36,154 nucleotides of DNA, taken from Armatimonadota bacterium (lineage in GTDB: Bacteria > Bacteroidota > Ignavibacteria > OLB7). The notes below the pieces were generated by a model, which was not told the origin of the DNA, did not search any database, and saw only the letters and a list, made by a program, of their open reading frames with translations. The position numbers and the translations under genes are program-made. Positions within the stretch are counted from its first letter, which is position 1. Every line of letters begins with the position of its first letter. Positions 23,925 through 33,476 of this stretch are shown here, piece after piece. The stretch spans positions 1-36,154 of the forward strand of contig JADZEY010000050.1 in assembly GCA_020850315.1 (NCBI GenBank), in the 5' to 3' direction.

Positions 23925-26039
23925 ATGCCCAACCCAGCCGAAACCCTCGCCACCCTCCGCGCCGCCGCCGAATCGGCCACGGCCCCCGGCCAATGCGCCG
24001 AAGCACTGAACCAGCTTGCTGAAGAGCTGGAAAAACAGGGCCAGTACGCCGAAAGTCTTGCCGCAGCCACCGAAGCCCAAACCCTTGCCAAGCAAGCTGG
24101 TGAAGTTGCTGCCGAAGCCGAAGCCTTGCGATTGCAAGGAGCGGCACATTGGCGGCGAGGGAGTTACCGTGAAGCATTGGAGCGATTTGAGCAATCGCTA
24201 ACATTGTACGAATCCATTGGCGAGCGTTCCGGCGTTGCCGCTGTTACTGGCAACATCGGGATTGTGTACTATCGCCTCTCGGACTACCCACGGGCATTGG
24301 AGTATTACACCCGTGCGCTTGAATTGCATGAAGAGCTTGGGAATCGTTTGGGTGTTGCTGCTGTTACTGGCAACATCGGGATTGTGTACTATCGCCTCTC
24401 GGACTACCCACGGGCATTGGAGTATTACACCCGTGCGCTTGAATTGCATGAAGAGCTTGGGAATCGTTCCGGCGTTGCCAAGGTTACTGGCAACATCGGG
24501 AATGTGTACGGGGGCCTCTCGGACTACCCTCGCGCGCTGGAGTATTACACCCGTGCACTTGCTTTGCATGAAGAGCTTGGGGAACGTTCCGGCATTGCCA
24601 CTGTTACTGGCAACATCGGGTTTGTGTACTTGAATCTCTCGGACTACCCACGAGCATTGGAGTATTTCACCCGTGCGATTGAATTGCATGAAGAGCTTGG
24701 AGAACGTTCCGGTGTTGCCACTGGTACTGGCAACATCGGGAATGTGTGCAATGACCTCTCGGACTACCTGCGAGCGTTGGAGTATTACACCCGTGCGGTT
24801 GCCTTGCATGAAGAGCTTGGGGATCGTTCCGGCGTTGCCCGTGTTACTGGCAACATCGGGATTGTGTACTTAAATCTCTCGGACTACCTGCGAGCGTTGG
24901 AGTATTTCACCCGTGCGATTGAATTGCATGAAGAGCTTGGGGATCGTTCCGGCGTTACCCGTGTTACTGGCAACATCGGGGTTGTGTACTTGAATCTCTC
25001 GGACTACCTGCGAGCGTTGGAGTATTACACCCGCGCGGTTGCTTTGTATGAAGAGCTTGGGGAGCGTTCCGGCGTTGCCCATGGTACTGCCAGCATCGGC
25101 GCACTTTATGCCACCAAAGACTTTGCCGAGTACAACCCAACCAAAGCCGAAGAACTCCTTCGCCAAGCAATCACCCTCAACCAAGAGCTTGGCACACAAC
25201 AGCAGCTGTACCAAGCCCACGAATCCTTAGCCGACCTCTACGCCCAAGAAAATCGTTGGGAAGAAGCACTCCAGCACTACAAGAAATTCCACGAGATCTA
25301 TCAGGAAGTCCAAAGTGAGGAAGCACGGAAGAAAGCACTGCAAGTAGAGCAGCAGCGGCAGATTGCTGAGATGGAGAAACGCACAGCTGCCGAACGTGCC
25401 GATGCCGAAGCTACCAAGCGGGTGCTCCACAACATCCTCCCCCCAACCATCGCCCAGCGTGTTGTGAAAGGGGAAGAACACATTGCGGAATCCTTCGAGT
25501 CGGTCACTGTGCTGTTCGCTGATATTGTTGGGTTCACGGTGCTGTCGCAGCATATCTCGGCGCAGGAGTTGGTCGCAAGTCTAGACCTGCTGTTCAGCCG
25601 GTTCGATGAGTTGGCTGGGCGGCATGGATTGGAGAAGATCAAGACGATTGGCGATGCGTACATGGCGGTATCGGGATTGCCGGAGCGTCGTGAGGATCAC
25701 GCCGAATCAGCGGCACGAATGGCGATGGAAATGGTTGATGTGGTGGAGAGTTTTGGAGCGTTCGGCAGCGGCGGCGCGCGCCTGCAAGTACGGATTGGTC
25801 TGCACACCGGGGAAGTGGTAGCAGGGATCATCGGGAAGAAGAAATTCGCGTATGATTTATGGGGCGATGCAGTGAACACCGCAGCCCGAATGGAGAGCCA
25901 CGGGGAGGCGGGGAAGATTCACGTGAGTGAGGAGTTTCGCAACGCAGTTGGCGAAGCATTCAGCGTTGTGGAGCGTGGAGAAATGGAGGTAAAGGGGAAG
26001 GGGGTGATGCAGACCTATTTTTTAGAAGGGAGCCGATAG
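23925..26039 (+). CDS. TPR-repeat class III adenylate cyclase
   Basis: The product has 704 residues with no signal peptide or membrane segment, so it is soluble. Residues about 1-430 are tetratricopeptide-like repeats, of which residues 101-380 are seven nearly identical 40-residue units ('RSGVAxVTGNIGxVY...YTRALELHEELG'). A coiled-coil-like stretch follows (about 455-505: 'EEARKKALQVEQQRQIAEMEKR'), then the 'LHNILPPTIAQRVVKGE' helix common before cyclase domains. The cyclase domain (about 528-700) has metal ligands D533 ('FADIVGFT') and D577 ('GDAYM'). N651 and R655 ('NTAARMES') are the transition-state residues. K573 and D644 occupy the purine-specifying positions, favouring ATP over GTP. 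TPRs probably sense a protein partner and set cAMP production. No Shine-Dalgarno sequence is seen; the leader is entirely heptamer repeats. Confidence 0.93.
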   Translation: MPNPAETLATLRAAAESATAPGQCAEALNQLAEELEKQGQYAESLAAATEAQTLAKQAGEVAAEAEALRLQGAAHWRRGSYREALERFEQSLTLYESIGERSGVAAVTGNIGIVYYRLSDYPRALEYYTRALELHEELGNRLGVAAVTGNIGIVYYRLSDYPRALEYYTRALELHEELGNRSGVAKVTGNIGNVYGGLSDYPRALEYYTRALALHEELGERSGIATVTGNIGFVYLNLSDYPRALEYFTRAIELHEELGERSGVATGTGNIGNVCNDLSDYLRALEYYTRAVALHEELGDRSGVARVTGNIGIVYLNLSDYLRALEYFTRAIELHEELGDRSGVTRVTGNIGVVYLNLSDYLRALEYYTRAVALYEELGERSGVAHGTASIGALYATKDFAEYNPTKAEELLRQAITLNQELGTQQQLYQAHESLADLYAQENRWEEALQHYKKFHEIYQEVQSEEARKKALQVEQQRQIAEMEKRTAAERADAEATKRVLHNILPPTIAQRVVKGEEHIAESFESVTVLFADIVGFTVLSQHISAQELVASLDLLFSRFDELAGRHGLEKIKTIGDAYMAVSGLPERREDHAESAARMAMEMVDVVESFGAFGSGGARLQVRIGLHTGEVVAGIIGKKKFAYDLWGDAVNTAARMESHGEAGKIHVSEEFRNAVGEAFSVVERGEMEVKGKGVMQTYFLEGSR
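24225..25064 (+). repeat. Seven tandem 120-bp coding repeats in the cyclase gene
   Basis: Seven consecutive 120-bp units (24225, 24345, 24465, 24585, 24705, 24825, 24945), each encoding one 40-residue TPR unit, are nearly identical in DNA. Units 1 and 2 match base for base over more than 100 bp (24241-24347 with 24361-24467). A diverged eighth unit starts at 25065. Such conservation at silent sites points to recent duplication or gene conversion. Confidence 0.95.
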
Positions 26040-26052
26040 CGCAGTTCTTCAT

Positions 26053-26094
26053 TTCACTCTTCACTTTTCACTCTTCACTCTTCACTCTTCACCT
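26053..26094. repeat. TTCACTC heptamer array overlapping the isomerase 3' end
   Basis: Six 7-bp units read TTCACTC, TTCACTT, TTCACTC, TTCACTC, TTCACTC, TTCACCT. They fill the gap between the convergent cyclase and isomerase genes and run into the last codons of the latter. Confidence 0.85.
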
Positions 26095-27103
26095 CAGCAT
26101 TCCGCAAGTCAGCAATCGTTCCCGATCCGCTCAGGAACATCATGCAGCGCAGATGGTGTTGCCAGCGGAGCAGCATCGCCTCCAACTCCTGTTGTCCCTG
26201 CTCACGAAGTGTTTTCAGCATGGGGCGGGCGGCCCCGCACAAGTGCGCGCCAAGCGCAATGGCGATTGCAACATCGCGCGGCGCAGCAATTCCACCGCTG
26301 GCGATCAGCGTTGCCCCGGCAGCATCACACAGTGGGCGCGCGGCGCGTAGGGCATCGGCAGTGGGGATTCCCCAATCCCAGAAATCGGCGTAGTGGTTGG
26401 CATCGCTGCGGCGCATCAGTTCCACCCCGGCCCAGCTTGTTCCGCCGGCACCAGCAACGTCAATAATCCGCACACCAACGTCCAGCAGCCGCCGCACCGT
26501 ATCGGCCGAAAGCCCCGCACCAACCTCCTTCACGATGATCGGAAGATCAAGCTGGTGCACCAGCCGCTCAATCCCGGCAAGCACGCCCCGGTAGTTGGGG
26601 TTCCCTTCCGGCTGCATCAGTTCTTGCAGCGGGTTCAGGTGGATTGCAAAGCCATCGGCATCAATATGCTGGGCAAGCCGTTGCACGGTTTCAAGTGCGC
26701 GCGGGTTGGCTACCTCGGCCCCCCCCAAGTTCCCGAACAGCGGAATTGTTGGGCCGCCGCGCCGCGCCGCGCGGAAGCTCTCAAGCTGCGAATCATCCTC
26801 GATTGCTTGGCGTTGCGAACCAACGCCCATCGGCAGCCGAAGCGTTTGGCAGACCTCGGCCAGTTGTTGGTTGATGCTTACCGCGTCGTCGTAGCCGCCG
26901 GTCATCGAGCTGATAAGCAGCGGCATTCCGCAATGCTTCCCCAGGAACTCCACGGCGGTATCAACATCGCGGAAGTCAAGTTCTGGCAGCGCGTTGTGGG
27001 TTAGTTCGTATCGCTCCAACCCGGTGGTTTTTCCGTGGAAGGCAACGTCTTCCCCCACGCACAGTTCAACATGGTCGCGTTTCCGGCTGCTGGTTTGGGA
27101 CAT
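26075..27103 (-). CDS. fni: Type 2 isopentenyl-diphosphate delta-isomerase (FMN-dependent)
   Basis: The product has 342 residues, normal for the family. It interconverts isopentenyl and dimethylallyl diphosphate in isoprenoid synthesis, using reduced FMN and magnesium in the cytoplasm. Landmarks in order: 'RKRDHVELC' at the N-terminus, 'PLLISSMTGG' (FMN site), 'GVGSQRQAIED', 'AIHLNPLQELMQPEGNPNYRG' (substrate/metal Gln and Glu), 'IIVKEVGAG' (conserved Lys), 'DVAGAGGTSWAGVE', 'ASGGI' and 'GAARPML'. The final residues (VKSEE) and the TGA stop are read from the heptamer array, so the native C-terminus has been replaced or extended by repeat sequence. A good Bacteroidota-type promoter lies about 100 bases upstream. 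No other isoprenoid gene is in the window. Confidence 0.95.
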   Translation of the reverse strand: MSQTSSRKRDHVELCVGEDVAFHGKTTGLERYELTHNALPELDFRDVDTAVEFLGKHCGMPLLISSMTGGYDDAVSINQQLAEVCQTLRLPMGVGSQRQAIEDDSQLESFRAARRGGPTIPLFGNLGGAEVANPRALETVQRLAQHIDADGFAIHLNPLQELMQPEGNPNYRGVLAGIERLVHQLDLPIIVKEVGAGLSADTVRRLLDVGVRIIDVAGAGGTSWAGVELMRRSDANHYADFWDWGIPTADALRAARPLCDAAGATLIASGGIAAPRDVAIAIALGAHLCGAARPMLKTLREQGQQELEAMLLRWQHHLRCMMFLSGSGTIADLRNAEVKSEE

Positions 27104-27203
27104 GGTGGGAATTGAGAGTTGAGGGTTGATAAAAAAGCTTCTACTCTTTGCTACTGACTACTATCAGCCCCCATAACCACAAGGGTAGCAGCCACGGTTT
27201 GGA

Positions 27204-27235
27204 CAAAGGTACAGGCAGATGCCCATCTATCCAAA
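27204..27235 (-). promoter_or_regulatory. Bacteroidota-type promoter of the isomerase gene
   Basis: Reading minus, TTTG (27235-27232), then 20 bases, then TACCTTTG (27211-27204) fits the TTTG-N19/20-TAnnTTTG consensus. It lies about 100 bases before the isomerase ATG and is the best promoter match I found in the window. Confidence 0.65.
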
Positions 27236-27425
27236 ATCGTTAGGCTGCCACCCTGATGCCTGAATGACTACGGCAGAAAGAGAAGGGAGGAAGAAACCCC
27301 GTGCTGCTGATGCTGCTTTGTGGCAAGACTGCTCTGCTTGCCACTGTACCTTTTTATCAGCCCGCTCCTGTAATCGGTGCACGGGTGTTTCCCCCTCCCC
27401 TAAATTCCTTCCCACCGCATTGTGG
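27236..27425. other. Spacer downstream of the fibre gene
   Basis: Part of a 322-bp gap (27104-27425). GTGGCAAG (27320-27327) pairs with CTTGCCAC (27337-27344) around a 9-base loop; TTTTT follows on the plus strand only, so it is a poor terminator for the minus-strand fibre gene. Heptamer-like periodicity (GAGAGTT, GAGGGTT) is also visible near 27114-27127. No gene is seen. Confidence 0.35.
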
Positions 27426-30400
27426 CTATCGCTCAATGGCTGGCGTGACGGCTGTTCGCCCTGGGCCATTGATTGCTTTCACCGCTTCTTTCAGTGCCTC
27501 CAATTCCTGCCGAAGCGTTGCGTTCTCTTGCTCCAGTTTCTTCAGCCGGTCGTTGGTGGTTGCGGTGCGGTGCTCAAGCCCCTGAATGGCCAGATATGCA
27601 ACGCCATGAAGGTCAATCACGCTTAGGGTGGTGTCGGTGCCGATGCGGGAAACTCCATCATCGCCGAAGGCTGAGTAGAAGTCTTGGGCCATCACGCCGT
27701 AGTGGCGTTGCTTGTCGCCGATGTAGTTCCAGGAACTGAGTTCCAGGTCGTGGAATTTCTCCAGCAACGGCTCGGCTTTCAGCAGGGTGATGTTCTCCTT
27801 GCGGCGCTTGTCGGAGGTCAGCAGGGTGTTGTCAACCCAGGAGAGGGTGATGTCGGAGACGATGCCGGAAGTGCTAACGCCGGTGACAGCCAGAACGTGA
27901 TGGTTGGCCGGAAGCGCGGTTGGTGCCGATGCCGGAAGCAGATACTCGTAGTTCTCGATCTGCGTTTGCGCCTCGAAGGTGCTGTAATGTTGCGAAGCCG
28001 ACAGTACTGGTGGAAACCCGCCAGTGACGGAGTTCGGTTCGTAGAAGAAGAGCCGCCCCGCTTGCCCACGGTTGTTGGCCAGCCACAGATCCACATTGCC
28101 GAACGCCGCAACGTTGCTGTTGCTGATGCCCATCGGCAGCAGGTCGTTTGGGTTGGCAAGGAAGGCAAACACGTTATTGCCGCCAATGCTTAACCGCTGT
28201 CCCCCGGCAATCGTGGTGTACAGTCCGGTGGTGTAGTTGGCGCGTCCGCCAAGGATGATAGAGTAATCGCCCAACTGTATCTGGTTGGAGTCCCCGCCGC
28301 TGATGACGCTGTACGCTCCGTTGCTTCGGTTGGCATGGCCGCCGCTGACCACCCCGAACTGTCCCAACGGAGCAATGTCGTTCCACTGCCCGCCGGCTAT
28401 GGTTGTGTGGTCGCCGCTTGCAAGGTTGTTTGCGCCGCCGCCAATCACTGAAAACCGTCCCCCGGCTGCACTTGGTCCGCCGCCACCAATAAACGAAGCG
28501 TACCCGCCAGCAAAGTTGGAGAAGCCGCCAGCAACGGTGCTGAAGTTGCCAGTGGTAAGGCTGATATATCCGCCGCCGATGGTGGAATGCCGGCCAGCGG
28601 CTACGTTGTTTGCGCCGCCGCCGATCACCGCGTTCTCGCTGGTGTCCAGGGTTTGGTTGGTTGCGCCGCCGCCGATTACCGACTGCGGCCCGCCTGCGCG
28701 GTTCCCCAATCCGGCACCAATAAACGCACGCTCGCCGGTTGGGCCAATGCGGTTGGTGAATCCAGCAACAATCCCAGCTTGGTTAGCGGAATCCCGATTC
28801 TGGAAACCGCCAGCAACAACGCTAAGGCTGCCAACGGCAACGTTCTGGTAGCCGCCCCCAATTGCCGATGCCCCGCCGATAGCTTTGTTCCCTTCGCCGC
28901 CAGCAATGGTTGCCGCTTGCCCAGTGGCTGTGTCGCTAAGTCCGCCGCCGATGGTGGCGTATTGGTTGCTGATGTAGTTGAACCGACCGCCGCCAATCAC
29001 CGAGTACTGGTTCAGCACTTGGTTGGAATCGCCGCCGCCAATGTGCGATGATTGCCCCGAAGAGATGTTGTTTGCATACCCCCCCGCAATGCTGCCGAAC
29101 ATGGAGTTTACGCTGTTCCACAACCCGCCCGAGACGGTGGCGTGGCGCGCGCGGGCAGCATTGTTTTGGCCGCCCGAAACGGTGGATGCGCTATCCAACG
29201 CACCATTTGCATTGCCGCCACCAACAGTGGAATATGCTGCGCCGGCCTGGCTTCCAGCGCCACCCGCCACCGTGCTTTGCTGCCCGTTTGCTCCGTTCGA
29301 TAATCCCCCTCCAACCACTGCATGGATGCCGCTGGCAATGTTCGACTCGCCGCCACTAATCACTGCATATTGGGCGCTTGCTACCCCGTTCGCGCCGCCG
29401 GAAATTGTTGTGCCTAACGCGGTTGCTTGGTTGTTGCTTCCGCCACCAACAACTCCATATTGCTGCGTGGCTTGGTTGCTGAATCCACCGGAAATTGTTG
29501 CGGAGTTTCCGGTTGCTTGGTTGCCAAAGCCGCCCGCCACGGTTGTGTTATTGCTGGTTGAGCGATTCGCCATTCCCCCGCCAATGGAGGATGCTTGCCC
29601 AGTTGCCACGTTCCGCTCGCCGCCGCTGACCGTGGCGGTGGGACCCGATGCAGTATCGCGCAAGCCACCGGAAACCACCGAGTATGCCCCCGACGCAACG
29701 TTGAACTGCCCCGCGCCAACAAAACTCAAGGTGTTGGATGCACGATTTCCGGCACCGCCAACAATGGCCGATGAATCGCCCGCAATGGTGTTGGCCACGC
29801 CGCCGCCAATAACGCTGTGCCGATTGCTGATGGCGTTGCGAACCCCACCGCCAATAACGCTGTTGAACGATGATGAACCAATGGAGTTGGTGTCGCCGCC
29901 GCCGATGAATGAGTTCACCGAAATGGCTTGATTCCCCCGCCCGCCAACAATGCTAGAGTGTTCGGTGTTGATGGCGTTGCCGATGCCCGCCCCGATAAGG
30001 TTGTAGTTGCCAGTAACCTGGTTAAGATTCCCGCCGATGATGTTGCTGGTGGTCCCGGAAACGATTCGGTTGTTGGCTCCGGCACCGATAAAGTGGTAGT
30101 CGCCGTTGGTGGTGTTCCCCGTGCCGGCAGCAACCGCACTGAACCGCCCGATAACCGTGTCGTTCTCGCCGCCGGTGATGCTGTTGCTGGACCCGTTGAT
30201 CCAGTGATTCCGTCCGCCGACGATTGCGTTTGCGCCGTTGTTCCCCCCAACCGTGCTTTGCTCATGGTTGTTCAGCCCCCCCAGCACACCGGAATAAATG
30301 CTCTGTGCTCGGTTTTGGTTTCCCCCCACAACCGAAGAAAATTGCGCTGATGTTTGATTGGCCCGCCCGCCGCCGATAAACGATTCGGCAGCGGTTGCAA

Positions 30401-33221
30401 CGTTCGATGTTCCGCCAGCGATCGCGGCCCCCAGTGAGGTAGCGGAAATGGAGTTGCTGTTGCCGCCCCCCACAAAACTGGTGTAGCCAGCGGCGGTGTT
30501 GCTGAAGCCCCCCACCACTGCGGCCGATGTCCCCGATGCAGTGTTCCCGGCTGGGCTGAACACTCCATTATCGCCCCCGCCAGCAACCACTGCCCCCGGC
30601 CCCGATGCCACGTTGCGGTCGCCGCCGCCAACAAACGTGAATCGTTCGGTGGTTTGATTCAAACGCCCCCCGGCAATAACTGAGGTTTGGCCATTTGCTT
30701 GGTTCAGTTGGCCGCCACCAACAGTCCCGTTTAGCCCCCCCACTCGGTTCTCGCCACCGCCGCCAATTACCGAGCCGTCGGCACTAACCGTGTTGCTGTT
30801 GCCGCCGCCGATCACGCTGTTGCCGTTGTTAATCAGGTTGTTCTGGCCGCCACCAATCACACTGAAATCAGCCGTGGCGATGACCTTGTTCAGCCGCCCG
30901 CCGCCAATCATGCTGTTGGGGCCCAACACGGTGTCGCGGTCGCCGCCAAGGATGCTGCTTTGGTTCCCATCCACCCGATTGTTGATCCCACCCACAATGC
31001 TGCTGCTGGTTCCGGTGGCAACGTTGTTGTTGCCGCTGCCAATAAATGATGCTCCCCCGGCTGCTGTGTTATCCTCACCGCCAGCAACGGTGGCCCCTTG
31101 TGCGATTGCATCATTCGAGCTTCCCCCGCCGACCGTGGCGTTCAGTTGGGTTGCGGTGTTGCTTACTCCGCCGGGGATTGTTGTGTTGGTGCTGGTGGCT
31201 TGGTTGCTTGCGCCGCCCCCAATTGCCGAGCTGTTCCCGCTGGCAAGGTTCCCCGACCCGCCAGCAACCACAGCGTTGTTGTTGGTTGCACGGTTTTGCG
31301 ATCCGCCACCAATCGTTGTGCTGGCATCGCTGGCTTGGTTTTGCCGACCGCCGCCAACGGTGTTGTTCGGTCCCGATGCCACGTTCAGATAGCCGCCGGC
31401 AACCGTGGCGTTCTCCCCCGATGCTGTGTTGTTCAACCCGCCGCCAACGCTGGCATAGCGTGCGTCGGCAGTGGTCCCGGCTGCGTCGCCAGCGCGGTTT
31501 GCTTCGCCGCCGTTGATGGTGCCAAAATTATCGGTGACGGTGTTGGCCGATCCGTTGCTTCCGCCGCCGTTGATTGTGGCCCCAACGGCCCCCGCCGTCA
31601 CACTGTTCCCGTTGAACCCGCCGATGATGTTCGCGCTGGTGTTGTTCGGTTCGTACCGCATCACCCGCCGCCGACCCTGCGCTGGCGATCCAAGTTCATC
31701 CACGTGAAGCTCCAGCGCGTTGGTCGCGCCACGTGTGGTCATCCACAAAGCGTTGTCGCTGGTGACTTGGTTCTGCGCCGCGTTGCGTCCATCCATCCAG
31801 AGCGAGCCGCCCGATTTGTAGATGCCGCTGGCATACACATCGCCAGCAATCCGAAGGTCCCAAACGGCATCGGCGCTGGTGTTGCCAACAACCGCATCGG
31901 GCGTTCCGGTGATGTTCACAACGTTGTCGGTGGTGCTTTGGCCAATCCTCATGCGGGGGGTGTTGGCGGTGCGGAACACCAAGTCGGAAGGGTCGGTGGT
32001 CCCCACAAAATTGTTGGCGGGATTGGTCCCCGTGTTGCCGCTCAATGCCCAGAATGGCGAGGCCGCTGGCGTAGTCCAGATCGGCGCGCCGCTGGCGTTT
32101 TGCACCAGCACCGAACCCTGTGAGTTGGTGGAAAGAAGCTCCGCCGGATTATTGCTTGCATCGCCAACCCAGATAGCGTTCTGCGTCAGCGTTGCGTTGC
32201 CAATCAGGTCGTTCACGTTGATGGTTTGCACGTTCCCGGAAGCATCAGTAATCACCACTTCCGTCCCGCTGGTGACGTTCGGCACGTTGGGGATCGAGAC
32301 GGTGGTTCCGTTCAGCGTGGTGTTGCCGTCAACGTTCAGGTTTCCGTTGATGTCGGTGTTGCCGTTGGTTGGATTGCTGGTGAGGTTGGTGTTCTCCACC
32401 CACATCCCCGCAACGCTATCCCAGGCAAGCGTGGAGAAGTTTCGCGTGCCAACCGGCAAGAACGGAACAACCTGCCACGTTGGTGGCGTGCTTGGCCCTG
32501 AGGAGACCAGTGCCATTCCTGCGGTTCCGGCAGTTCCCCCCGGCAGAAACGGGCCAGTGATGGAAAAACCACCGCCGTTGGATGGGCTAAGAAACCTTCC
32601 CCGCTCCACGCCGCCGGTTGCAAACACTACGTCGCGGTTGTCGCGGGTCCCCATGAAGTTCTGCCCCGTTCCGGTTCCCGGGTTGGTGTTGGCATTGCCA
32701 CGCAGAAACCACGCAGGGACGGCGGCTTCCGGTTCAAGCCAAATCGGTGGATTGTTCGGCCCTTGCGAAACGAACAAATCCCCCGGATCGCCGGGGTCGC
32801 CATTGGGGCTAACCGGGCCGTTGATAACAAGGCTTCCGCTGGTGTCAACCATCTGGCAGGGGACCCAGCGTGGGCGTTCCTTTGTGCCGATGTTGATCTC
32901 GCAGCGGTCGGTTTGGCTGTTGTAAATCATCAGCCCTTTTGCCGGGCGATTGCCAGCAATTTGGTCACGCTGTGCGGTGTTCATTCGCGGAAGCAGGAAG
33001 CCGCTGGCAGTGGAGAAAGCGTCAAGAATTGCCGAAGAATCGGGACGAAGCGTCCCCACCCCCATGTGGCCGTGGATATCCACCATTGGCGCAGGGGCGG
33101 GGTTGGGATAGAGTTGAGCAAGCAGTGGATGGCCGGAAGCCATCAGAAGAAAAAGCAGGAAAACGGTTGGGGCAAAACAAACCCCGCGCGGCGAAATACG
33201 CCACGTTGTTGAGCAGTTCAT
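27426..33221 (-). CDS. Giant secreted beta-roll fibre (YadA-head-like repeats) with S74 intramolecular chaperone domain
   Basis: I start at the ATG at 33221 (1,931 residues); MNCSTTWRISPRGVCFAPTV and the hydrophobic run after it form a signal peptide. Residues about 45-120 hold the FCB module 'SSAILDAFSTASGFLLPRM' ... 'AKGLMIYNSQTDRCE'. Two 'W-L-x-GN...NFxGTxDxxDxVF' units follow. Residues about 530-1680 are roughly 75 repeats of about 15 residues, pattern 'xxVxGGxxNxASGxxS', as in YadA heads, which form trimeric left-handed beta-rolls. The C-terminus has a peptidase S74/endosialidase-type chaperone domain: 'LTSDKRRKENI' gives S1803 and K1808, the S-x4-K spacing of the self-cleaving dyad, then a coiled coil. 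There is no YadA-type anchor and no T9SS tail. It is probably a trimeric surface or released fibre; ligand unknown. Confidence 0.9.
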   Translation of the reverse strand: MNCSTTWRISPRGVCFAPTVFLLFLLMASGHPLLAQLYPNPAPAPMVDIHGHMGVGTLRPDSSAILDAFSTASGFLLPRMNTAQRDQIAGNRPAKGLMIYNSQTDRCEINIGTKERPRWVPCQMVDTSGSLVINGPVSPNGDPGDPGDLFVSQGPNNPPIWLEPEAAVPAWFLRGNANTNPGTGTGQNFMGTRDNRDVVFATGGVERGRFLSPSNGGGFSITGPFLPGGTAGTAGMALVSSGPSTPPTWQVVPFLPVGTRNFSTLAWDSVAGMWVENTNLTSNPTNGNTDINGNLNVDGNTTLNGTTVSIPNVPNVTSGTEVVITDASGNVQTINVNDLIGNATLTQNAIWVGDASNNPAELLSTNSQGSVLVQNASGAPIWTTPAASPFWALSGNTGTNPANNFVGTTDPSDLVFRTANTPRMRIGQSTTDNVVNITGTPDAVVGNTSADAVWDLRIAGDVYASGIYKSGGSLWMDGRNAAQNQVTSDNALWMTTRGATNALELHVDELGSPAQGRRRVMRYEPNNTSANIIGGFNGNSVTAGAVGATINGGGSNGSANTVTDNFGTINGGEANRAGDAAGTTADARYASVGGGLNNTASGENATVAGGYLNVASGPNNTVGGGRQNQASDASTTIGGGSQNRATNNNAVVAGGSGNLASGNSSAIGGGASNQATSTNTTIPGGVSNTATQLNATVGGGSSNDAIAQGATVAGGEDNTAAGGASFIGSGNNNVATGTSSSIVGGINNRVDGNQSSILGGDRDTVLGPNSMIGGGRLNKVIATADFSVIGGGQNNLINNGNSVIGGGNSNTVSADGSVIGGGGENRVGGLNGTVGGGQLNQANGQTSVIAGGRLNQTTERFTFVGGGDRNVASGPGAVVAGGGDNGVFSPAGNTASGTSAAVVGGFSNTAAGYTSFVGGGNSNSISATSLGAAIAGGTSNVATAAESFIGGGRANQTSAQFSSVVGGNQNRAQSIYSGVLGGLNNHEQSTVGGNNGANAIVGGRNHWINGSSNSITGGENDTVIGRFSAVAAGTGNTTNGDYHFIGAGANNRIVSGTTSNIIGGNLNQVTGNYNLIGAGIGNAINTEHSSIVGGRGNQAISVNSFIGGGDTNSIGSSSFNSVIGGGVRNAISNRHSVIGGGVANTIAGDSSAIVGGAGNRASNTLSFVGAGQFNVASGAYSVVSGGLRDTASGPTATVSGGERNVATGQASSIGGGMANRSTSNNTTVAGGFGNQATGNSATISGGFSNQATQQYGVVGGGSNNQATALGTTISGGANGVASAQYAVISGGESNIASGIHAVVGGGLSNGANGQQSTVAGGAGSQAGAAYSTVGGGNANGALDSASTVSGGQNNAARARHATVSGGLWNSVNSMFGSIAGGYANNISSGQSSHIGGGDSNQVLNQYSVIGGGRFNYISNQYATIGGGLSDTATGQAATIAGGEGNKAIGGASAIGGGYQNVAVGSLSVVAGGFQNRDSANQAGIVAGFTNRIGPTGERAFIGAGLGNRAGGPQSVIGGGATNQTLDTSENAVIGGGANNVAAGRHSTIGGGYISLTTGNFSTVAGGFSNFAGGYASFIGGGGPSAAGGRFSVIGGGANNLASGDHTTIAGGQWNDIAPLGQFGVVSGGHANRSNGAYSVISGGDSNQIQLGDYSIILGGRANYTTGLYTTIAGGQRLSIGGNNVFAFLANPNDLLPMGISNSNVAAFGNVDLWLANNRGQAGRLFFYEPNSVTGGFPPVLSASQHYSTFEAQTQIENYEYLLPASAPTALPANHHVLAVTGVSTSGIVSDITLSWVDNTLLTSDKRRKENITLLKAEPLLEKFHDLELSSWNYIGDKQRHYGVMAQDFYSAFGDDGVSRIGTDTTLSVIDLHGVAYLAIQGLEHRTATTNDRLKKLEQENATLRQELEALKEAVKAINGPGRTAVTPAIER
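28180..31650 (-). repeat. About 75 coding repeats of roughly 45 bp (beta-roll turns)
   Basis: By eye I count about 75 occurrences of the [VI]xGGxxN core, usually 15 residues apart, with a few longer insertions. The DNA units are divergent from each other, unlike the cyclase repeats, so this is an old, selected array. Confidence 0.85.
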
Positions 33222-33476
33222 AAGCAGCAATGCGGAAAGTAGCTGTGTGCGGGAAGTAGATGCGGTTGCCGTAGCGTGCGGGAAATGCTACCGTTGCAAT
33301 GCCACCTTTGTGTCCGGACAAGATGGCACAACAACAGCGGGTAATTGATTCCTCTATGCAGTCACCCATTCCGGGGCCACGGAACCACGATACACCGTTG
33401 AAGCTGAGTTGTTGTTGAGATGGGAATCGCCCCCGATCTGAGGATGCAGATGTGCGGATGGTGTCCCTGTACCTTA

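Noticed and set aside
24225-25064. Assembly artefact as the sole explanation of the TPR repeats
   Set aside because: Units differ at scattered positions that keep the frame and the TPR pattern, so they are real coding repeats, though the exact count could still be misassembled.
24198-25220. Repetitive minus-strand frames opposite the cyclase TPRs
   Set aside because: They are the antisense image of the 120-bp repeats; their regularity comes from the TPR units.
27320-27344. Terminator for the fibre gene
   Set aside because: The hairpin has an oligo-T tract only on the plus strand, while the fibre gene is on the minus strand.
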